Shown: piece by piece, positions 42,804 through 52,752 of the stretch
Layout of the letters: every line of letters begins with the position of its first letter
Position numbering within the stretch: position 1 is the first letter of the stretch
Source of the DNA: an uncultured Eubacteriales bacterium
GTDB taxonomy: Bacteria > Bacillota > Clostridia > Oscillospirales > CAG-272
Reading direction: 5' to 3'
Length of the DNA: 64,000 nt
Assembly (NCBI GenBank): GCA_934393265.1
Contig: CAKRQL010000004.1
Coordinates: 62,001-126,000 of the forward strand
Program-made: the position numbers and the translations under genes
The notes under the pieces: generated by a model
The model's input: only the letters and a program-made list of their open reading frames with translations
The model's database searches: none
Told to the model about the DNA's origin: nothing

Positions 42804-43925
42804 TTAATTCGAGGCAGAATGTTTGTGCGCGTATTCAAGAACGATTTTTGCGGCACGATTTGCGGCATCTGTAACCGCAATGCTTTTCAGCTTTTTCTTC
42901 ATTTCGGAAAGCCTTGAATCGGGATGTCGGAGTTCGTTTATCAATGCTAAAAGCGTATCGCCCGTACATCTGTTCTCCGGAACGAGAATCCCGGCGCCGG
43001 CGTCGGCGAGCAGACGCGCATTCTTTGTCTGATGGTCCTCCGTAACATTCGGCGACGGAATCATTATAGGGACGGCGCCGCTTGCCGCCGCTTCTGCAAG
43101 TGTCAGAGCTCCGCTTCGGCATATAACGATATCAGCGGCGTTCATTGCATATTCCATATCGTTTATATAGTCTGAAATACGCAGCCTTCCACTCGCGCCG
43201 CATAGCTCGGGGTATTGTTTTTTTATATCCGCAAAGTACCGTGTCCCGGCACCGTGTCGCCAATAAATATTTTCGTTTCTTTTGCTGAGGGTATGCATGA
43301 GAGGACATATTGCACCGTTTATGACCTCCGCGCCAAGGCTCCCGCCGAAAGAAAGGATGAAAAACGCATTGTCGGGTATTCCGAGACTTCTCCTCGACTC
43401 CGTGCGTGTGCACGTAAAAAATCCCGAACGCACAGGCGTGCCGCAGAATATCGGGGATATGCCTCGGGGGTATTCCTCTGTACGTGGCGGCATCCCGCAA
43501 AGGACGGTATCAGCTCTTCTGCCGAGGAGCCGTACCGCCAGCCCCGGGGTTGCATTCGATTCATGAAGTACTGTTGGTATCCGTCTTTTCTGTGCCGCCT
43601 TTACAGCCGGATAACACACGTAGCCGCCCGTCGCGAACACCGCGTCCGGACTGTAGTCATCTATGATTTTGCCTGCCGCTGTGACAGAGCGGGGAATTGA
43701 CAACAGGGCCGAGAAGCTCGATAGCGAGAATGAACGCGATAATGGAAGTATGTTTACCGCTATAAAGGCGTATCCGCTTTTTCCGATTAACCGTTTCTCA
43801 AGCTCGCTTCCGCGGCAGATGAAAAGAATGTCCGCCTTTTCCCGACCATGCCGTATCTCATCTGCGACGGCGATGGCGGGATTTATGTGTCCCGCTGTTC
43901 CGCCGCACGAAATCAGTATTTTCAT
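42804..43925 (-). CDS. murG: MurG, lipid II-forming glycosyltransferase
   Basis: MurG (373 aa) adds GlcNAc to lipid I on the inner membrane face. Glycine loops are GGTAGHINPAIA at the N-terminus and FGGSLGAEVIN in the middle. The UDP-sugar region reads CRSGALTLAEAAASG and P-S-P-N-V-T-E-D-H-Q. Last gene of the contiguous wall cluster, 12 bp after ftsW. Confidence 0.96.
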   Translation of the reverse strand: MKILISCGGTAGHINPAIAVADEIRHGREKADILFICRGSELEKRLIGKSGYAFIAVNILPLSRSFSLSSFSALLSIPRSVTAAGKIIDDYSPDAVFATGGYVCYPAVKAAQKRRIPTVLHESNATPGLAVRLLGRRADTVLCGMPPRTEEYPRGISPIFCGTPVRSGFFTCTRTESRRSLGIPDNAFFILSFGGSLGAEVINGAICPLMHTLSKRNENIYWRHGAGTRYFADIKKQYPELCGASGRLRISDYINDMEYAMNAADIVICRSGALTLAEAAASGAVPIMIPSPNVTEDHQTKNARLLADAGAGILVPENRCTGDTLLALINELRHPDSRLSEMKKKLKSIAVTDAANRAAKIVLEYAHKHSASN

Positions 43926-43937
43926 ATATTACCGCCA

Positions 43938-45128
43938 TTATTTTTTGATTTCTGCAAATCTTGAGATTGAGAGAAGCAGTCCCATTTCAAACATGAGCAT
44001 GAGCAGAGAAGAGCCGCCGTAACTGAAAAAAGGTAACGAAATACCGGTATTTGGTATGGTGTTTGTGACGACGGCGACATTCAGGAGCACCTGTACCGCC
44101 ATTTTTGTGCTTATACCGAATGCGGTTATTCTGCTGAATATGTTTTCCGCGCGAAGTGCGACTATATATCCCCGTATGACGAGTAGCGCAAACAGCGAAA
44201 GAACGGCTACGGCACCGAAAAATCCGGTCTCTTCACATAAAATTGCGAAGATCATATCATTTGCCGGTTCCGAGACATAGCAATGCTTCATAACGCTGTT
44301 TCCTATGCCTACACCGAAAAGACCGCCGGAGCCTATCGCCATAAGACCCTGCAGCGTCTGCCACCCTCCGGTGAGTCGATAAGCCTCGGGATTGCGCCAG
44401 ACCGTTATGCGTTCCTTTGTATAATCCGTAAGCAGAGCAAGCGCGGTTACGCCGAGAGCTCCGGCTCCGGTAAACATGGCTATGTATTTCGCACTGACGC
44501 CTCCGAACAGTATGACAAGCAGACCTATTGTTCCGAGAATTATTATACAGGAAAGGTGCTTTTGCAGCATGACGAGGATAATCGGGACGAAAATTATGAG
44601 GGCGGGTATCAGAGTGCCGTACAAAAAGAGCGTTTTTTGATTCTTCCGCTCTCCGGACCGAGCCCCGTAAATAGAAAAATACCGCGCGAGCATAAGTATC
44701 ATTGCAATCTTCGCTATCTCCGATGGCTGTATAGTTACAGGACCTATTGAGATCCAGCGCTTTGCACCGTTTCCGGCAAAACCTATAATAAGGACAAGCA
44801 CAAGAAGAATTACGGTTCCGAGGTATATGAGAGGGGTAATGTCATATACGGCGCGCGGGCGTATTCTCGCAACGAGTATCATGACTGCAAGTCCGGCAAT
44901 AAGCCAGACACTTTGTTTCTTCACGAAAAATGCGCCGTCGCCGTATCTGAATGAGGCGTATGCCGTTCCTGCACTGAAAACCGTAAGTGTGCCGCACAGA
45001 GCGAGAATTATTATGCTTATCAGCAAAAGCGTATCTGCCCGTGGAGCCTCCTTGCCGAGCAGAAACGGGCGTACTGACGAAAAATCCGGGCAGAAGAGCC
45101 TTGGAATTTTTGATTTTTTCTTATTCAT
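43938..45128 (-). CDS. ftsW: FtsW/SpoVE-type peptidoglycan glycosyltransferase
   Basis: A 396-residue SEDS-family membrane protein that polymerises lipid II with its partner PBP. About ten membrane spans. Family landmarks are G-A-K-R-W-I, Q-P-S-E-I-A-K, Q-K-H-L-S, and the late P-N-T-G-I-S-L-P-F-F-S-Y-G-G-S-S motif. It directly follows mraY; in many relatives murD sits between them. With SpoVD-like PBP in the same operon it could serve division, sporulation or both. Confidence 0.94.
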   Translation of the reverse strand: MNKKKSKIPRLFCPDFSSVRPFLLGKEAPRADTLLLISIIILALCGTLTVFSAGTAYASFRYGDGAFFVKKQSVWLIAGLAVMILVARIRPRAVYDITPLIYLGTVILLVLVLIIGFAGNGAKRWISIGPVTIQPSEIAKIAMILMLARYFSIYGARSGERKNQKTLFLYGTLIPALIIFVPIILVMLQKHLSCIIILGTIGLLVILFGGVSAKYIAMFTGAGALGVTALALLTDYTKERITVWRNPEAYRLTGGWQTLQGLMAIGSGGLFGVGIGNSVMKHCYVSEPANDMIFAILCEETGFFGAVAVLSLFALLVIRGYIVALRAENIFSRITAFGISTKMAVQVLLNVAVVTNTIPNTGISLPFFSYGGSSLLMLMFEMGLLLSISRFAEIKK

Positions 45129-45137
45129 AATCGTTAT

Positions 45138-46121
45138 TTATACGGCGCAAATGAAATACGCCGGTACCGAAAATATAAGTGTAAGAAAAATTGCAGTGAG
45201 ACATATGCGGTTTTCGCTCATGCCGCACTTTTCAAGGTGATGATGGATTGGTGCCATTTTGAATATACGGCGGTGCGTCAGCTTGTAATAGGTTACCTGC
45301 AATATTACCGAAGCTCCCTCAATAACATATACTCCGCCGACAAAGAACATAATAAACGGATTTCTCAGCGAAAATGCCGCGGTACATATCAGAGACCCGA
45401 GAAAGAGCGAGCCCGTGTCACCCATGAATATTTTAGCCGGGTGAAGATTGAAGAAAAGAAAACCGACGCATATTCCGACCGTGACGACCGATATAAATGC
45501 GGCTTCCTCGGAAAGAGCGGCACTCATGTAAAACATAGATATTCCTATAGCGAAAGCAACGCTGGAGGAGAGCCCGTCTATTCCGTCGGTGAGATTTGCG
45601 CAGTTCGTCATTCCGACGAGTATAAGCAGCGAAAGCGGATAGTACCAGAATCCGAGATCAACCTCTCCGGACGAGAAGTATACAACGCTGCTGTCGCCGA
45701 AGATGCGCGAGCGCGCAAAAAGGTATAATCCTGCAAGGAGAAACTGTATAATAAGCTTTTCGGTAGGACTGAGACCTTTGTTTTCATGATGCCGGAGCTT
45801 TGTCATATCATCTATAAGCCCTGTCAGCCCGTTTGCAAGCGCATATGTCAGGTTTACAAGAAGTGACAGCGCCGCGACAGTGGCATCATTTTTCAGGAGC
45901 AGCAGGGAGGCGGGGACAAGTGTGATAACTGCCGCGAGCAGAAAGGCTATTCCGCCCATTGTCGGCGTTCCGGACTTTGACATGTGCCACGCCGGTCCCT
46001 CTTCGTATATAGGTTGTCTCGCGTATTTCGACAGCGCGGGAATGAGTTTGTACAGGGCTGTCGCCGTAATAAATATCGCGAGGAAGAAGGCAATTGAATA
46101 GAATACAAAACCGGTTGTCAT
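45138..46121 (-). CDS. mraY: MraY, phospho-MurNAc-pentapeptide transferase
   Basis: MraY (327 aa) makes lipid I from UDP-MurNAc-pentapeptide and undecaprenyl phosphate. Signature sites are G-L-I-D-D-M-T-K, N-L-T-D-G-I-D-G-L, F-M-G-D-T-G-S-L, and PIHHHLEKCGMSE near the C-terminus; about ten spans. Its start overlaps the murF stop by 4 bp. Confidence 0.97.
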   Translation of the reverse strand: MTTGFVFYSIAFFLAIFITATALYKLIPALSKYARQPIYEEGPAWHMSKSGTPTMGGIAFLLAAVITLVPASLLLLKNDATVAALSLLVNLTYALANGLTGLIDDMTKLRHHENKGLSPTEKLIIQFLLAGLYLFARSRIFGDSSVVYFSSGEVDLGFWYYPLSLLILVGMTNCANLTDGIDGLSSSVAFAIGISMFYMSAALSEEAAFISVVTVGICVGFLFFNLHPAKIFMGDTGSLFLGSLICTAAFSLRNPFIMFFVGGVYVIEGASVILQVTYYKLTHRRIFKMAPIHHHLEKCGMSENRICLTAIFLTLIFSVPAYFICAV

Positions 46122-47503
46122 GTCTCCTTACCTCCATGCATTTTTTTCAGCTCGTAAAGAATATCGGAGAGCCCGCTGGCGTGAGAGCCCTTTACAAGAA
46201 TGATTTCGCCAGGATAGTGTTTTTCTGATATTTTTTTTGCACATTCGGAGGGCGAAGGGTAGCCTGATAACAATATTGCCTCATCCGACATTCCGGCGTC
46301 CCGCGCTCCTGCGGCGATAAACGGCGCGTAAACACCGTAAAGATAAAGATGTGACACTCCGTATCTGACAGCGCTTCGCCCTGCGGCACGATGAAATTCC
46401 TCGGTCCTTGCACCGAGCTCCAGCATATCTCCGAGAAGTGCTCCACGCGGTGTTGCACGATAAAGTGAGAGAAGCTTCAGCGAAGCCTCGAGCGATTCGG
46501 GAGAGGAATTATAGGAATCATCAAGCAAGGCGAAATCTGAAATCCTGATAAGCTTCTGCCGTGTATTATCAATGGATATCAAGGAAATCGCGCTCAATAT
46601 ATCCGGGGCGACCATTCCGCATAGCAGAGCTGCCGCAACAGCGTAGCAGAGACATATAAGCACCGCCTCGCCGGGTGCGGAAAGAAATGCCGAATTAAAT
46701 GAGGCATACTCCGAATAAAAATCAAAAGCACTCCCGGTAGCACCGATTTCAAGAGGCATCAGGAAAAAATCAGCCTCCGTGTCTGAGACCGAACATGTCA
46801 GCGTGCAATCCTTCGGGAGCCCTGCCAACAGCTTCTCGCCGCCGGGAATAAGAATTTTTCCGCCACTCATCCCGTCGGCTATTTCGGATTTTGCGGCGGC
46901 GATTCCTTCAAGTGATGCAAAGTGCCCGATATGTGCCGAGCCGATGTTTGTTATTATTGCGATGTCGGGATGAACAGCCATCGACAGCTCGTGTATTTCT
47001 CCCGGGTGCCGCATACCCATTTCGATAATAAGTATTTCCGTATCCACGGGGGACGACAGCACCGTTGCGGCGAGCCCTATGTCGCCGTTCAGATTTCCGT
47101 CTGTCGCATGCGTTCTGAAGCGTTTTGAAAGAATTACACGCGCGAATTCCTTTACCGTGGTTTTACCGTTGCTTCCGGTTATCGCGATTGTCTTTTTCAG
47201 AAATTTCAGTGACTTTTTACGGATTGCGGCAAGCGACAGGAGTGCCGCGCGGACATCGTTACACAGGATGTCTGCGGTCTCGCTCTTTCTGCCGAGGACA
47301 AACGCGCCCTTTGATTTCGCTTCGCCGGCGAAAATCTCGCCGTCAAAATGCTCACCGACTATTGCGGCAAAAAGATCTCCCTCCGTGCATTCGCGGGAGT
47401 CGGTCACGATAGCATGGAACCCGTCGCCGGGAACGTGCTTGACTATGCAACCCGCCAATCTGAAATCGGCATCTGTTAACGGAATTTCAAGTTTAATTCT
47501 CAT
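46118..47503 (-). CDS. murF: MurF, D-Ala-D-Ala-adding ligase
   Basis: MurF (461 aa) joins D-Ala-D-Ala to UDP-MurNAc-tripeptide. The ATP loop is ITGSNGKTTVKE. Other Mur ligase segments are EMGMRHPGEI, NIGSAHIGHF and LLDDSYNSSPES. Overlaps murE by 11 bp upstream and mraY by 4 bp downstream. Confidence 0.96.
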   Translation of the reverse strand: MRIKLEIPLTDADFRLAGCIVKHVPGDGFHAIVTDSRECTEGDLFAAIVGEHFDGEIFAGEAKSKGAFVLGRKSETADILCNDVRAALLSLAAIRKKSLKFLKKTIAITGSNGKTTVKEFARVILSKRFRTHATDGNLNGDIGLAATVLSSPVDTEILIIEMGMRHPGEIHELSMAVHPDIAIITNIGSAHIGHFASLEGIAAAKSEIADGMSGGKILIPGGEKLLAGLPKDCTLTCSVSDTEADFFLMPLEIGATGSAFDFYSEYASFNSAFLSAPGEAVLICLCYAVAAALLCGMVAPDILSAISLISIDNTRQKLIRISDFALLDDSYNSSPESLEASLKLLSLYRATPRGALLGDMLELGARTEEFHRAAGRSAVRYGVSHLYLYGVYAPFIAAGARDAGMSDEAILLSGYPSPSECAKKISEKHYPGEIILVKGSHASGLSDILYELKKMHGGKET

Positions 47504-48974
47504 GTCGTTTATTATTGCCTTCTTCGCGGAGTTTTAATGCCTTATATATTGCATTTTTATCCGAATACGGCAATATACCTTCGGCACCGATGGTGTACTC
47601 CTCATGTCCCTTTCCGGCTATCAGAACCGTGTCGTTTTCTTTTGCCGTGGCGACGGCGTAGTCTATCGCGCGCTCGCGATTGGCTATTATTTTGTGAGCG
47701 CTCCCGGAAAAACCGACAAGTATATCGCGGAATATATCTGTCAGTCGTTCGTTCCTGCAATTATCCTCGGTCACGACGACAACGTTTGAATACATTTCAG
47801 CTACTGCCGCCATAATGGGGCGCTTTTCGCGATCGCGCTCGCCGCCACAGCCGAATACCGTAATTATCCTGCCTCTCTTCTGAACGGATGCGGAGATAAG
47901 TCGCAGTGCTGCTTCAAGAGCGGCGGGAGTGTGTGCATAATCGATGTATATATCCGGGGCGGCGTGCACCTTTTCCATTCTCCCCTCAATATATGATACC
48001 TCGGAAACGGCTGCTTTTGCGATCCTCGGCGGTATTCCGAGAGAAATGGCACAGCAGAGCGCCAACGCGGAATTGTAAATGTTATATGCTCCCGGAAGCC
48101 GTAAATTCTGTATAAAGGAGCAATTATTCGTTACATACGAGTATGATGAACCGCAAAGCCCGTTTATTTCCGGTGCGTGTATATTTACGTCTCCGATTTC
48201 GAGGCAGCCTACCTTTATCGCAGCGCACGAGGCGCGCTTTATGAGCATTTTCGAGTATTCATCATCTATATTGAATATTCCTGTATCGGCAGAGTTAAAG
48301 AGACGCAGCTTCGCATCTGCGTACTCATCCATATTTTTGTGAAAATCGAGATGCTCCGGCGAGAGATTGGTAAATACGGCACGGCAAAAGTGTATCGGCG
48401 CCACCTTTCCGAGTGCCAGTGAATGGCTCGAAACCTCCATTACCACATCCGTACAGCCGGAATCAATCGCGCGACGCAGAGCAGGGTAAAGTATCTCCGG
48501 GTCAGGCGTAGTCATTGAATAAAAATCCGGAGATATGCGCGTGTCGTTTATCTCGATCCTTCCGGTTCCGAAGTATATACATGAAAGACCGGATTTTCTG
48601 AGTATCGAATATATAAGGCGCGATGTGGTTGTTTTTCCGTTCGTCCCGGTTACACCGGTAAAACGCAGCTTTTCGATGTCCGGTACATAGAGACGAGAAT
48701 ACATAAATGCGAGAACGGCACGCGCATCCTTTACCCTTACAGCCGGGATGTCCCCGGTATCCAGCTCATCCCGGTCATGTATTATAACTGCAGGGACTTT
48801 TGACAGTATGTACGGCAGATATTTTTTTGTATCGTTCTTTGTCCCCTTGAGAAGAACGTATGCGCAGCTTTCCTTTGCATCCTCCGGGCGGTACGCGAGT
48901 TCGTTTACATCAATGTCGGATAATCCGCGTGTGGCGGTATATTCAAATCCGTAAAGCAAATTCCGAAGCTCCAT
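47493..48974 (-). CDS. murE: MurE, UDP-MurNAc-tripeptide synthetase
   Basis: MurE (493 aa) adds the third stem residue. The ATP loop is GVTGTNGKTTT; further segments are EVSSHSLALGKV and NLSPEHLDFH. The residue-selecting motif reads DNCR, close to the DNPR of meso-diaminopimelate enzymes and unlike lysine-type motifs, so a DAP-type wall is likely. Starts 1 bp after spoVD, with GGAGG inside the spoVD end. Confidence 0.95.
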   Translation of the reverse strand: MELRNLLYGFEYTATRGLSDIDVNELAYRPEDAKESCAYVLLKGTKNDTKKYLPYILSKVPAVIIHDRDELDTGDIPAVRVKDARAVLAFMYSRLYVPDIEKLRFTGVTGTNGKTTTSRLIYSILRKSGLSCIYFGTGRIEINDTRISPDFYSMTTPDPEILYPALRRAIDSGCTDVVMEVSSHSLALGKVAPIHFCRAVFTNLSPEHLDFHKNMDEYADAKLRLFNSADTGIFNIDDEYSKMLIKRASCAAIKVGCLEIGDVNIHAPEINGLCGSSYSYVTNNCSFIQNLRLPGAYNIYNSALALCCAISLGIPPRIAKAAVSEVSYIEGRMEKVHAAPDIYIDYAHTPAALEAALRLISASVQKRGRIITVFGCGGERDREKRPIMAAVAEMYSNVVVVTEDNCRNERLTDIFRDILVGFSGSAHKIIANRERAIDYAVATAKENDTVLIAGKGHEEYTIGAEGILPYSDKNAIYKALKLREEGNNKRHEN

Positions 48975-48975
48975 T

Positions 48976-51228
48976 TTATCCTCCGTAACCGTAATATAAA
49001 ACCGTCAGTGTTATAACGCACCCTTTTTTAAGAACGGTACCGACCTCTGATGATTGTGCACATACACGCGCTTCACCCTCGCCGGACAGCGAGGCACCGA
49101 TAATACGCAAATTAAAGCCGGCATCGCACAGCAGCTTGTTGGCTTCCGAAAGCGTCAAGCCGACAGCATCAGGTACGACAGCGTATTTATCTTCCTCGCT
49201 CGTATACAGAATTATTTTCGTTCTACTGCCGCTTGCGGTCTCTCCGGGTGACGGCATTTGCGATATTACCGTGTCGCCGTCGCCTATAATTTCCGTATCA
49301 AAACGGTCGTTTCCCGCCTTCCGCACGGCATCTTCTACGGTGATTCCGGTATAATTTCCGACTGCGACCTCCGTACTTTCTGCAGTAGATTTATATCCGA
49401 GATAGGGAAGAGCGCGCGCCAGGACCTCCGATACGTAGGGCGCCGCCACAACGCTGCCGTATTTCACAAAAGAGGTCGGCTCATCGGCAACTATTATTAC
49501 CGCAATACCGGAGTCATCAGACGGGGCAAAGGCTACGGTAGAGCTGATACGCAGATAAGAATTTCCCGAGGCGTCGAGTATATCGAACTTCTGAGATGTG
49601 CCTGTTTTTGCCGCTACCTTGTAACCGTCAACATGCGCGTTTCTCGCTCCTCCTGTACCGCTGACGCCTTCTTCCAGAATTTCTGCCACTGTTTTTGCAA
49701 CGCTTTCTGAAATTATGCGTTTTTCTTCCGGAGGAGTATATTCTCTTATTGTTTTGCCGTCGGAGTCTGTAATTCGTGCGAGCAGATGCGGAGTTACGGA
49801 TATTCCGCCGTTTGCCACTGCTGCAATTGCCGTCAAGTGGTTAATTATGCTTACCTTGAAGCGCTGCCCGAAGGATGCTGTCGCAAGCTCTGTTGAGCCT
49901 ATTTTTTCGGGGTCATGAAATATGGTTCCAGCCTCGCTCGGCAGATCTATTCCGCTCTTTTCAAGATACCCGAACCGCTCTACATAGTCGTAAAAGGTCT
50001 CTGCACCCATGCGCTCCGCTATCTGCATCATTGTCGGGTTACATGACATCTGGAGTCCGTAGGCGAGGTTGAAGCCGTTGCCGTGCCCTGTGGTTTTATG
50101 GCATTTTATTCTCCAACCGCCGACACGATAAAAGCCGTGACAGGAAAATTTATCATTGACGTGAGATGTCCCGGAATCGAGAGCCGCACTTACCGTAACA
50201 ATCTTAAAGGTAGAGCCGGGCTCGTATGTTTCGCTTACAGCCTTGTTGGACCACATGATTTCCATAAGCTCGCGCTTGTATTTTTTGTATTCATCGCTCC
50301 CCTCTGTGTAACCGCTTGCAAGCAGCTTTGCCGCGGAAACCGAATCAAGCTCGTATGGCGTATTCGGATTGAACGGCGACGAGGTCGCCATGGCAAGAAT
50401 TGAACCGTCACCGGTGTTCATTACAATTCCGGTGACGCGGTTCTGGACGCCGAACCCGACTCTCACCTCTTCAAGAGACGACTCAAGCACTCTTTGAACA
50501 TAGCTGTCGATTGTGGTTACTATGTTATATCCGTCGATGGCAGCTTCTCTCGATATATATCCGCCGGGTAGGGTGTTACCGTTTGCATCCTTTGCGTACA
50601 TATAGTGACCGTCGGTGCCGCGCAGGATACTGTCATAGTAGTATTCGAGACCGTAAAGCCCTTGATTATCGCTTCCGGTGAATCCCAGAACATGCGCTGC
50701 AAGCGTATTTTCCGGATAATACCTTGCGGCAGAGCTCTCTGTGATTACCATTCCGTAAAGTGAGTGTTTTTCAATCAGCGTGAGAACTGACTTGTATTCG
50801 TCCTCGTTTGCCGCCCTTTTTATCGTTACGTCAAGCACTCTTGTGTTTGTTATTTTTTTCAGAAGCTGCTCGCGGTCAAGAGAAAATATTTCTGACAGAC
50901 CGTCGGCTATCACACCGGGATAGTTTTTCCCGTCGCGCTTTGATACGAGGTGAATTTCACGCGGAGAGGCACTTATTCTCCATGAGGTTTTTGTGGTTGC
51001 AAGGAGGTTCATGCTTGCGTCGTATATATTACCTCTGCGGGCGCGTATTGCTGACGTAGTTGTAATTTCACTGTAAACCTTATCCTTGTAATAATCGTAC
51101 TTTATGTACTGAATGGTAAAGAGATTGATTATAAGATAAAAAAGGAAAGCCGAAAGACAGATTGCGGTTATGCGCAATCTGCGGCTCCCAACGGTTTTTG
51201 TGGTTATTGTCGATATGCTTTCTTTCAT
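48976..51228 (-). CDS. spoVD: SpoVD/FtsI-type transpeptidase with PASTA domains
   Basis: A class B PBP (750 aa). One N-terminal membrane span (about 20-40) and a dimerisation region beginning R-A-R-R-G-N-I-Y-D come first. The transpeptidase nucleophile is in GSTFK, followed by S-C-N (MSCNPTM) and KTGTSQK. Two PASTA repeats occupy the last 130 residues. ATG 51228 is preferred over TTG 51234. An intrinsic terminator lies only about 20 bp upstream of the start, so expression may depend on read-through. Confidence 0.93.
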   Translation of the reverse strand: MKESISTITTKTVGSRRLRITAICLSAFLFYLIINLFTIQYIKYDYYKDKVYSEITTTSAIRARRGNIYDASMNLLATTKTSWRISASPREIHLVSKRDGKNYPGVIADGLSEIFSLDREQLLKKITNTRVLDVTIKRAANEDEYKSVLTLIEKHSLYGMVITESSAARYYPENTLAAHVLGFTGSDNQGLYGLEYYYDSILRGTDGHYMYAKDANGNTLPGGYISREAAIDGYNIVTTIDSYVQRVLESSLEEVRVGFGVQNRVTGIVMNTGDGSILAMATSSPFNPNTPYELDSVSAAKLLASGYTEGSDEYKKYKRELMEIMWSNKAVSETYEPGSTFKIVTVSAALDSGTSHVNDKFSCHGFYRVGGWRIKCHKTTGHGNGFNLAYGLQMSCNPTMMQIAERMGAETFYDYVERFGYLEKSGIDLPSEAGTIFHDPEKIGSTELATASFGQRFKVSIINHLTAIAAVANGGISVTPHLLARITDSDGKTIREYTPPEEKRIISESVAKTVAEILEEGVSGTGGARNAHVDGYKVAAKTGTSQKFDILDASGNSYLRISSTVAFAPSDDSGIAVIIVADEPTSFVKYGSVVAAPYVSEVLARALPYLGYKSTAESTEVAVGNYTGITVEDAVRKAGNDRFDTEIIGDGDTVISQMPSPGETASGSRTKIILYTSEEDKYAVVPDAVGLTLSEANKLLCDAGFNLRIIGASLSGEGEARVCAQSSEVGTVLKKGCVITLTVLYYGYGG

Positions 51229-51246
51229 ATTCAATCCGCCGGAAAA

Positions 51247-51281
51247 TAAAAAAATACAGCGATAGCCCGTGGACTATCGCT
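51247..51281 (-). terminator. Terminator or attenuator inside the wall cluster
   Basis: On the minus strand, perfect 8-bp stem AGCGATAG/CTATCGCT with an 8-nt loop, then GTATTTTTTTATTTT. It lies between the ftsL-position gene and spoVD, in the reading direction of both. Confidence 0.8.
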
Positions 51282-51315
51282 ATATTATATTTCATTATCC
51301 CGGAGGATATGAGTA

Positions 51316-51762
51316 TCAGAGGCTGGTTACTGTTATATCTCCGTCGGTTATCTGCGGATCGACAACCTCGGATGAAACTATACCGCTCTCCCCACCCTTG
51401 GAAATGCTTACCGCAAGCGTAGTTACAGCGCATGAAATGAGCAGCGCGCAAACAGCCACCGCGGAGAAGAACGATGTAATGGAGGTTCTGAAGGGGAAAC
51501 GGAAAATGGTTTTCTCCTTAGCCGGAGGTGTCTTAATTACAAGCTTATCGTATATGTAGTCTTTGACACCCTCAAGAATAGCTACTCCGCCGCGGCTTAC
51601 AACGGGGGCGAGGGCTGTGTTATTGTTTTTCACTGCAAGGGCGGTCTGCTCAGACTTCATGAGCATGTATTCGCCGAGAGTCATATCCTGGTTTTTATCT
51701 TCAACGGTAAATCTGTTTCTCATATTGAGGTACAGCTTCTCGTATACATTTGTGCAAGCCAT
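51316..51762 (-). CDS. Unknown membrane protein in the ftsL position
   Basis: A 148-residue protein with a soluble N-terminal part of about 92 residues, one membrane span (about 96-118, FFSAVAVCALLISCAVTTLAV) and a short outside tail. Its position between rsmH and the class B PBP is that of ftsL. However, FtsL is normally a short cytoplasmic tail, a span and an outside leucine-zipper coiled coil; here the large part is inside and no coiled coil follows the span. So it is either a replacement or an unrelated protein. Ribosome site AAGGAG precedes ATG 51762. Confidence 0.7.
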   Translation of the reverse strand: MACTNVYEKLYLNMRNRFTVEDKNQDMTLGEYMLMKSEQTALAVKNNNTALAPVVSRGGVAILEGVKDYIYDKLVIKTPPAKEKTIFRFPFRTSITSFFSAVAVCALLISCAVTTLAVSISKGGESGIVSSEVVDPQITDGDITVTSL

Positions 51763-51790
51763 GGTGATTTTTCTCCTTCTGTTATAAATG

Positions 51791-52735
51791 TTATAATTTC
51801 TCGGCTACCCGGAGCTTTGCACTCCTGGAGCGCGGATTGTTCGTAAGCTCTTCTTCGCTCGGAAGAACAGGTTTTTTGTAAACCTCTTTGATTTTCGGTG
51901 TGTTGTGGCAGACGCAGACAGGGAAGTCCTTCGGGCAGGTACAACCCTTCATAAGATCTCTGAAAGCGTTTTTTACAGCCCGGTCCTCAAGCGAATGGAA
52001 AGATATTATTGCTATGCGACCACCGGGAGTAAGTGCGTTTACCGCAGAGCGTATCATAGGTGATATTCCGGCGAGCTCGCCGTTCACCTCTATCCGTATT
52101 GCCTGGAATGTTCTTTTTGCGGGGTGGGGACCTCCGGTTCGTGCAGCCGCCGGAATTGCATTTTTGATTATTTCGGAAAGCTCGAGCGTGGTTTCTATTG
52201 GTTTTTCGGCGCGGTGTGAGCATATAGCAGAGGCTATCCGGGAGCCGAATTTTTCTTCTCCGTACTCAAAAATTATTCTGCGAAGCTCGTCCTCGGAGTA
52301 ATTATTGACTACATTGTAGGCGTCAAGCTCGTCATCGGTGGACATCCGCATATCGAGACGGGCATCGTGCATATAAGAGAATCCACGCTCCGGCGTGTCA
52401 AACTGATAAGAGCTGCAGCCAAGATCAGCGAGAACTCCGCCGAGGTTGTCCACACCGAGATCACGGAGTATGCTCCCGAGCTCGGAGTAGTTTTCGTTTA
52501 CAAAGGTTATCTTGTTTCCAAATTCACGCAGACGCTCGCGCGCCGCCTCAATTGCGGTTTTATCGCGGTCAAGACATATCAGCCGGGAACCGGCGCCGAG
52601 GCGCTTCGCAATCTCGTATGAATGTCCGCCGCCTCCGGTGGTGCAGTCCACATATGTATAACCGTCACGGATTGCGAGTCCTTCTATACATTCAAAGAGA
52701 AGAACCGGAGTATGCTGGAAAATTATCTCTGACAT
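51791..52735 (-). CDS. rsmH: 16S rRNA m4C1402 methyltransferase RsmH (MraW)
   Basis: RsmH (314 aa), N4-methylating C1402 of 16S rRNA. N-terminal F-Q-H-T-P-V-L-L, SAM loop DCTTGGGGHS, and later SFHSLEDRAVK; C-terminal NPRSRSAKLRVAE. ATG 52735 has GGAGG 5 nt upstream. Lies 17 bp after mraZ in the standard order. Confidence 0.97.
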   Translation of the reverse strand: MSEIIFQHTPVLLFECIEGLAIRDGYTYVDCTTGGGGHSYEIAKRLGAGSRLICLDRDKTAIEAARERLREFGNKITFVNENYSELGSILRDLGVDNLGGVLADLGCSSYQFDTPERGFSYMHDARLDMRMSTDDELDAYNVVNNYSEDELRRIIFEYGEEKFGSRIASAICSHRAEKPIETTLELSEIIKNAIPAAARTGGPHPAKRTFQAIRIEVNGELAGISPMIRSAVNALTPGGRIAIISFHSLEDRAVKNAFRDLMKGCTCPKDFPVCVCHNTPKIKEVYKKPVLPSEEELTNNPRSRSAKLRVAEKL

Positions 52736-52752
52736 TTTGCCTCCGCGGAAAA

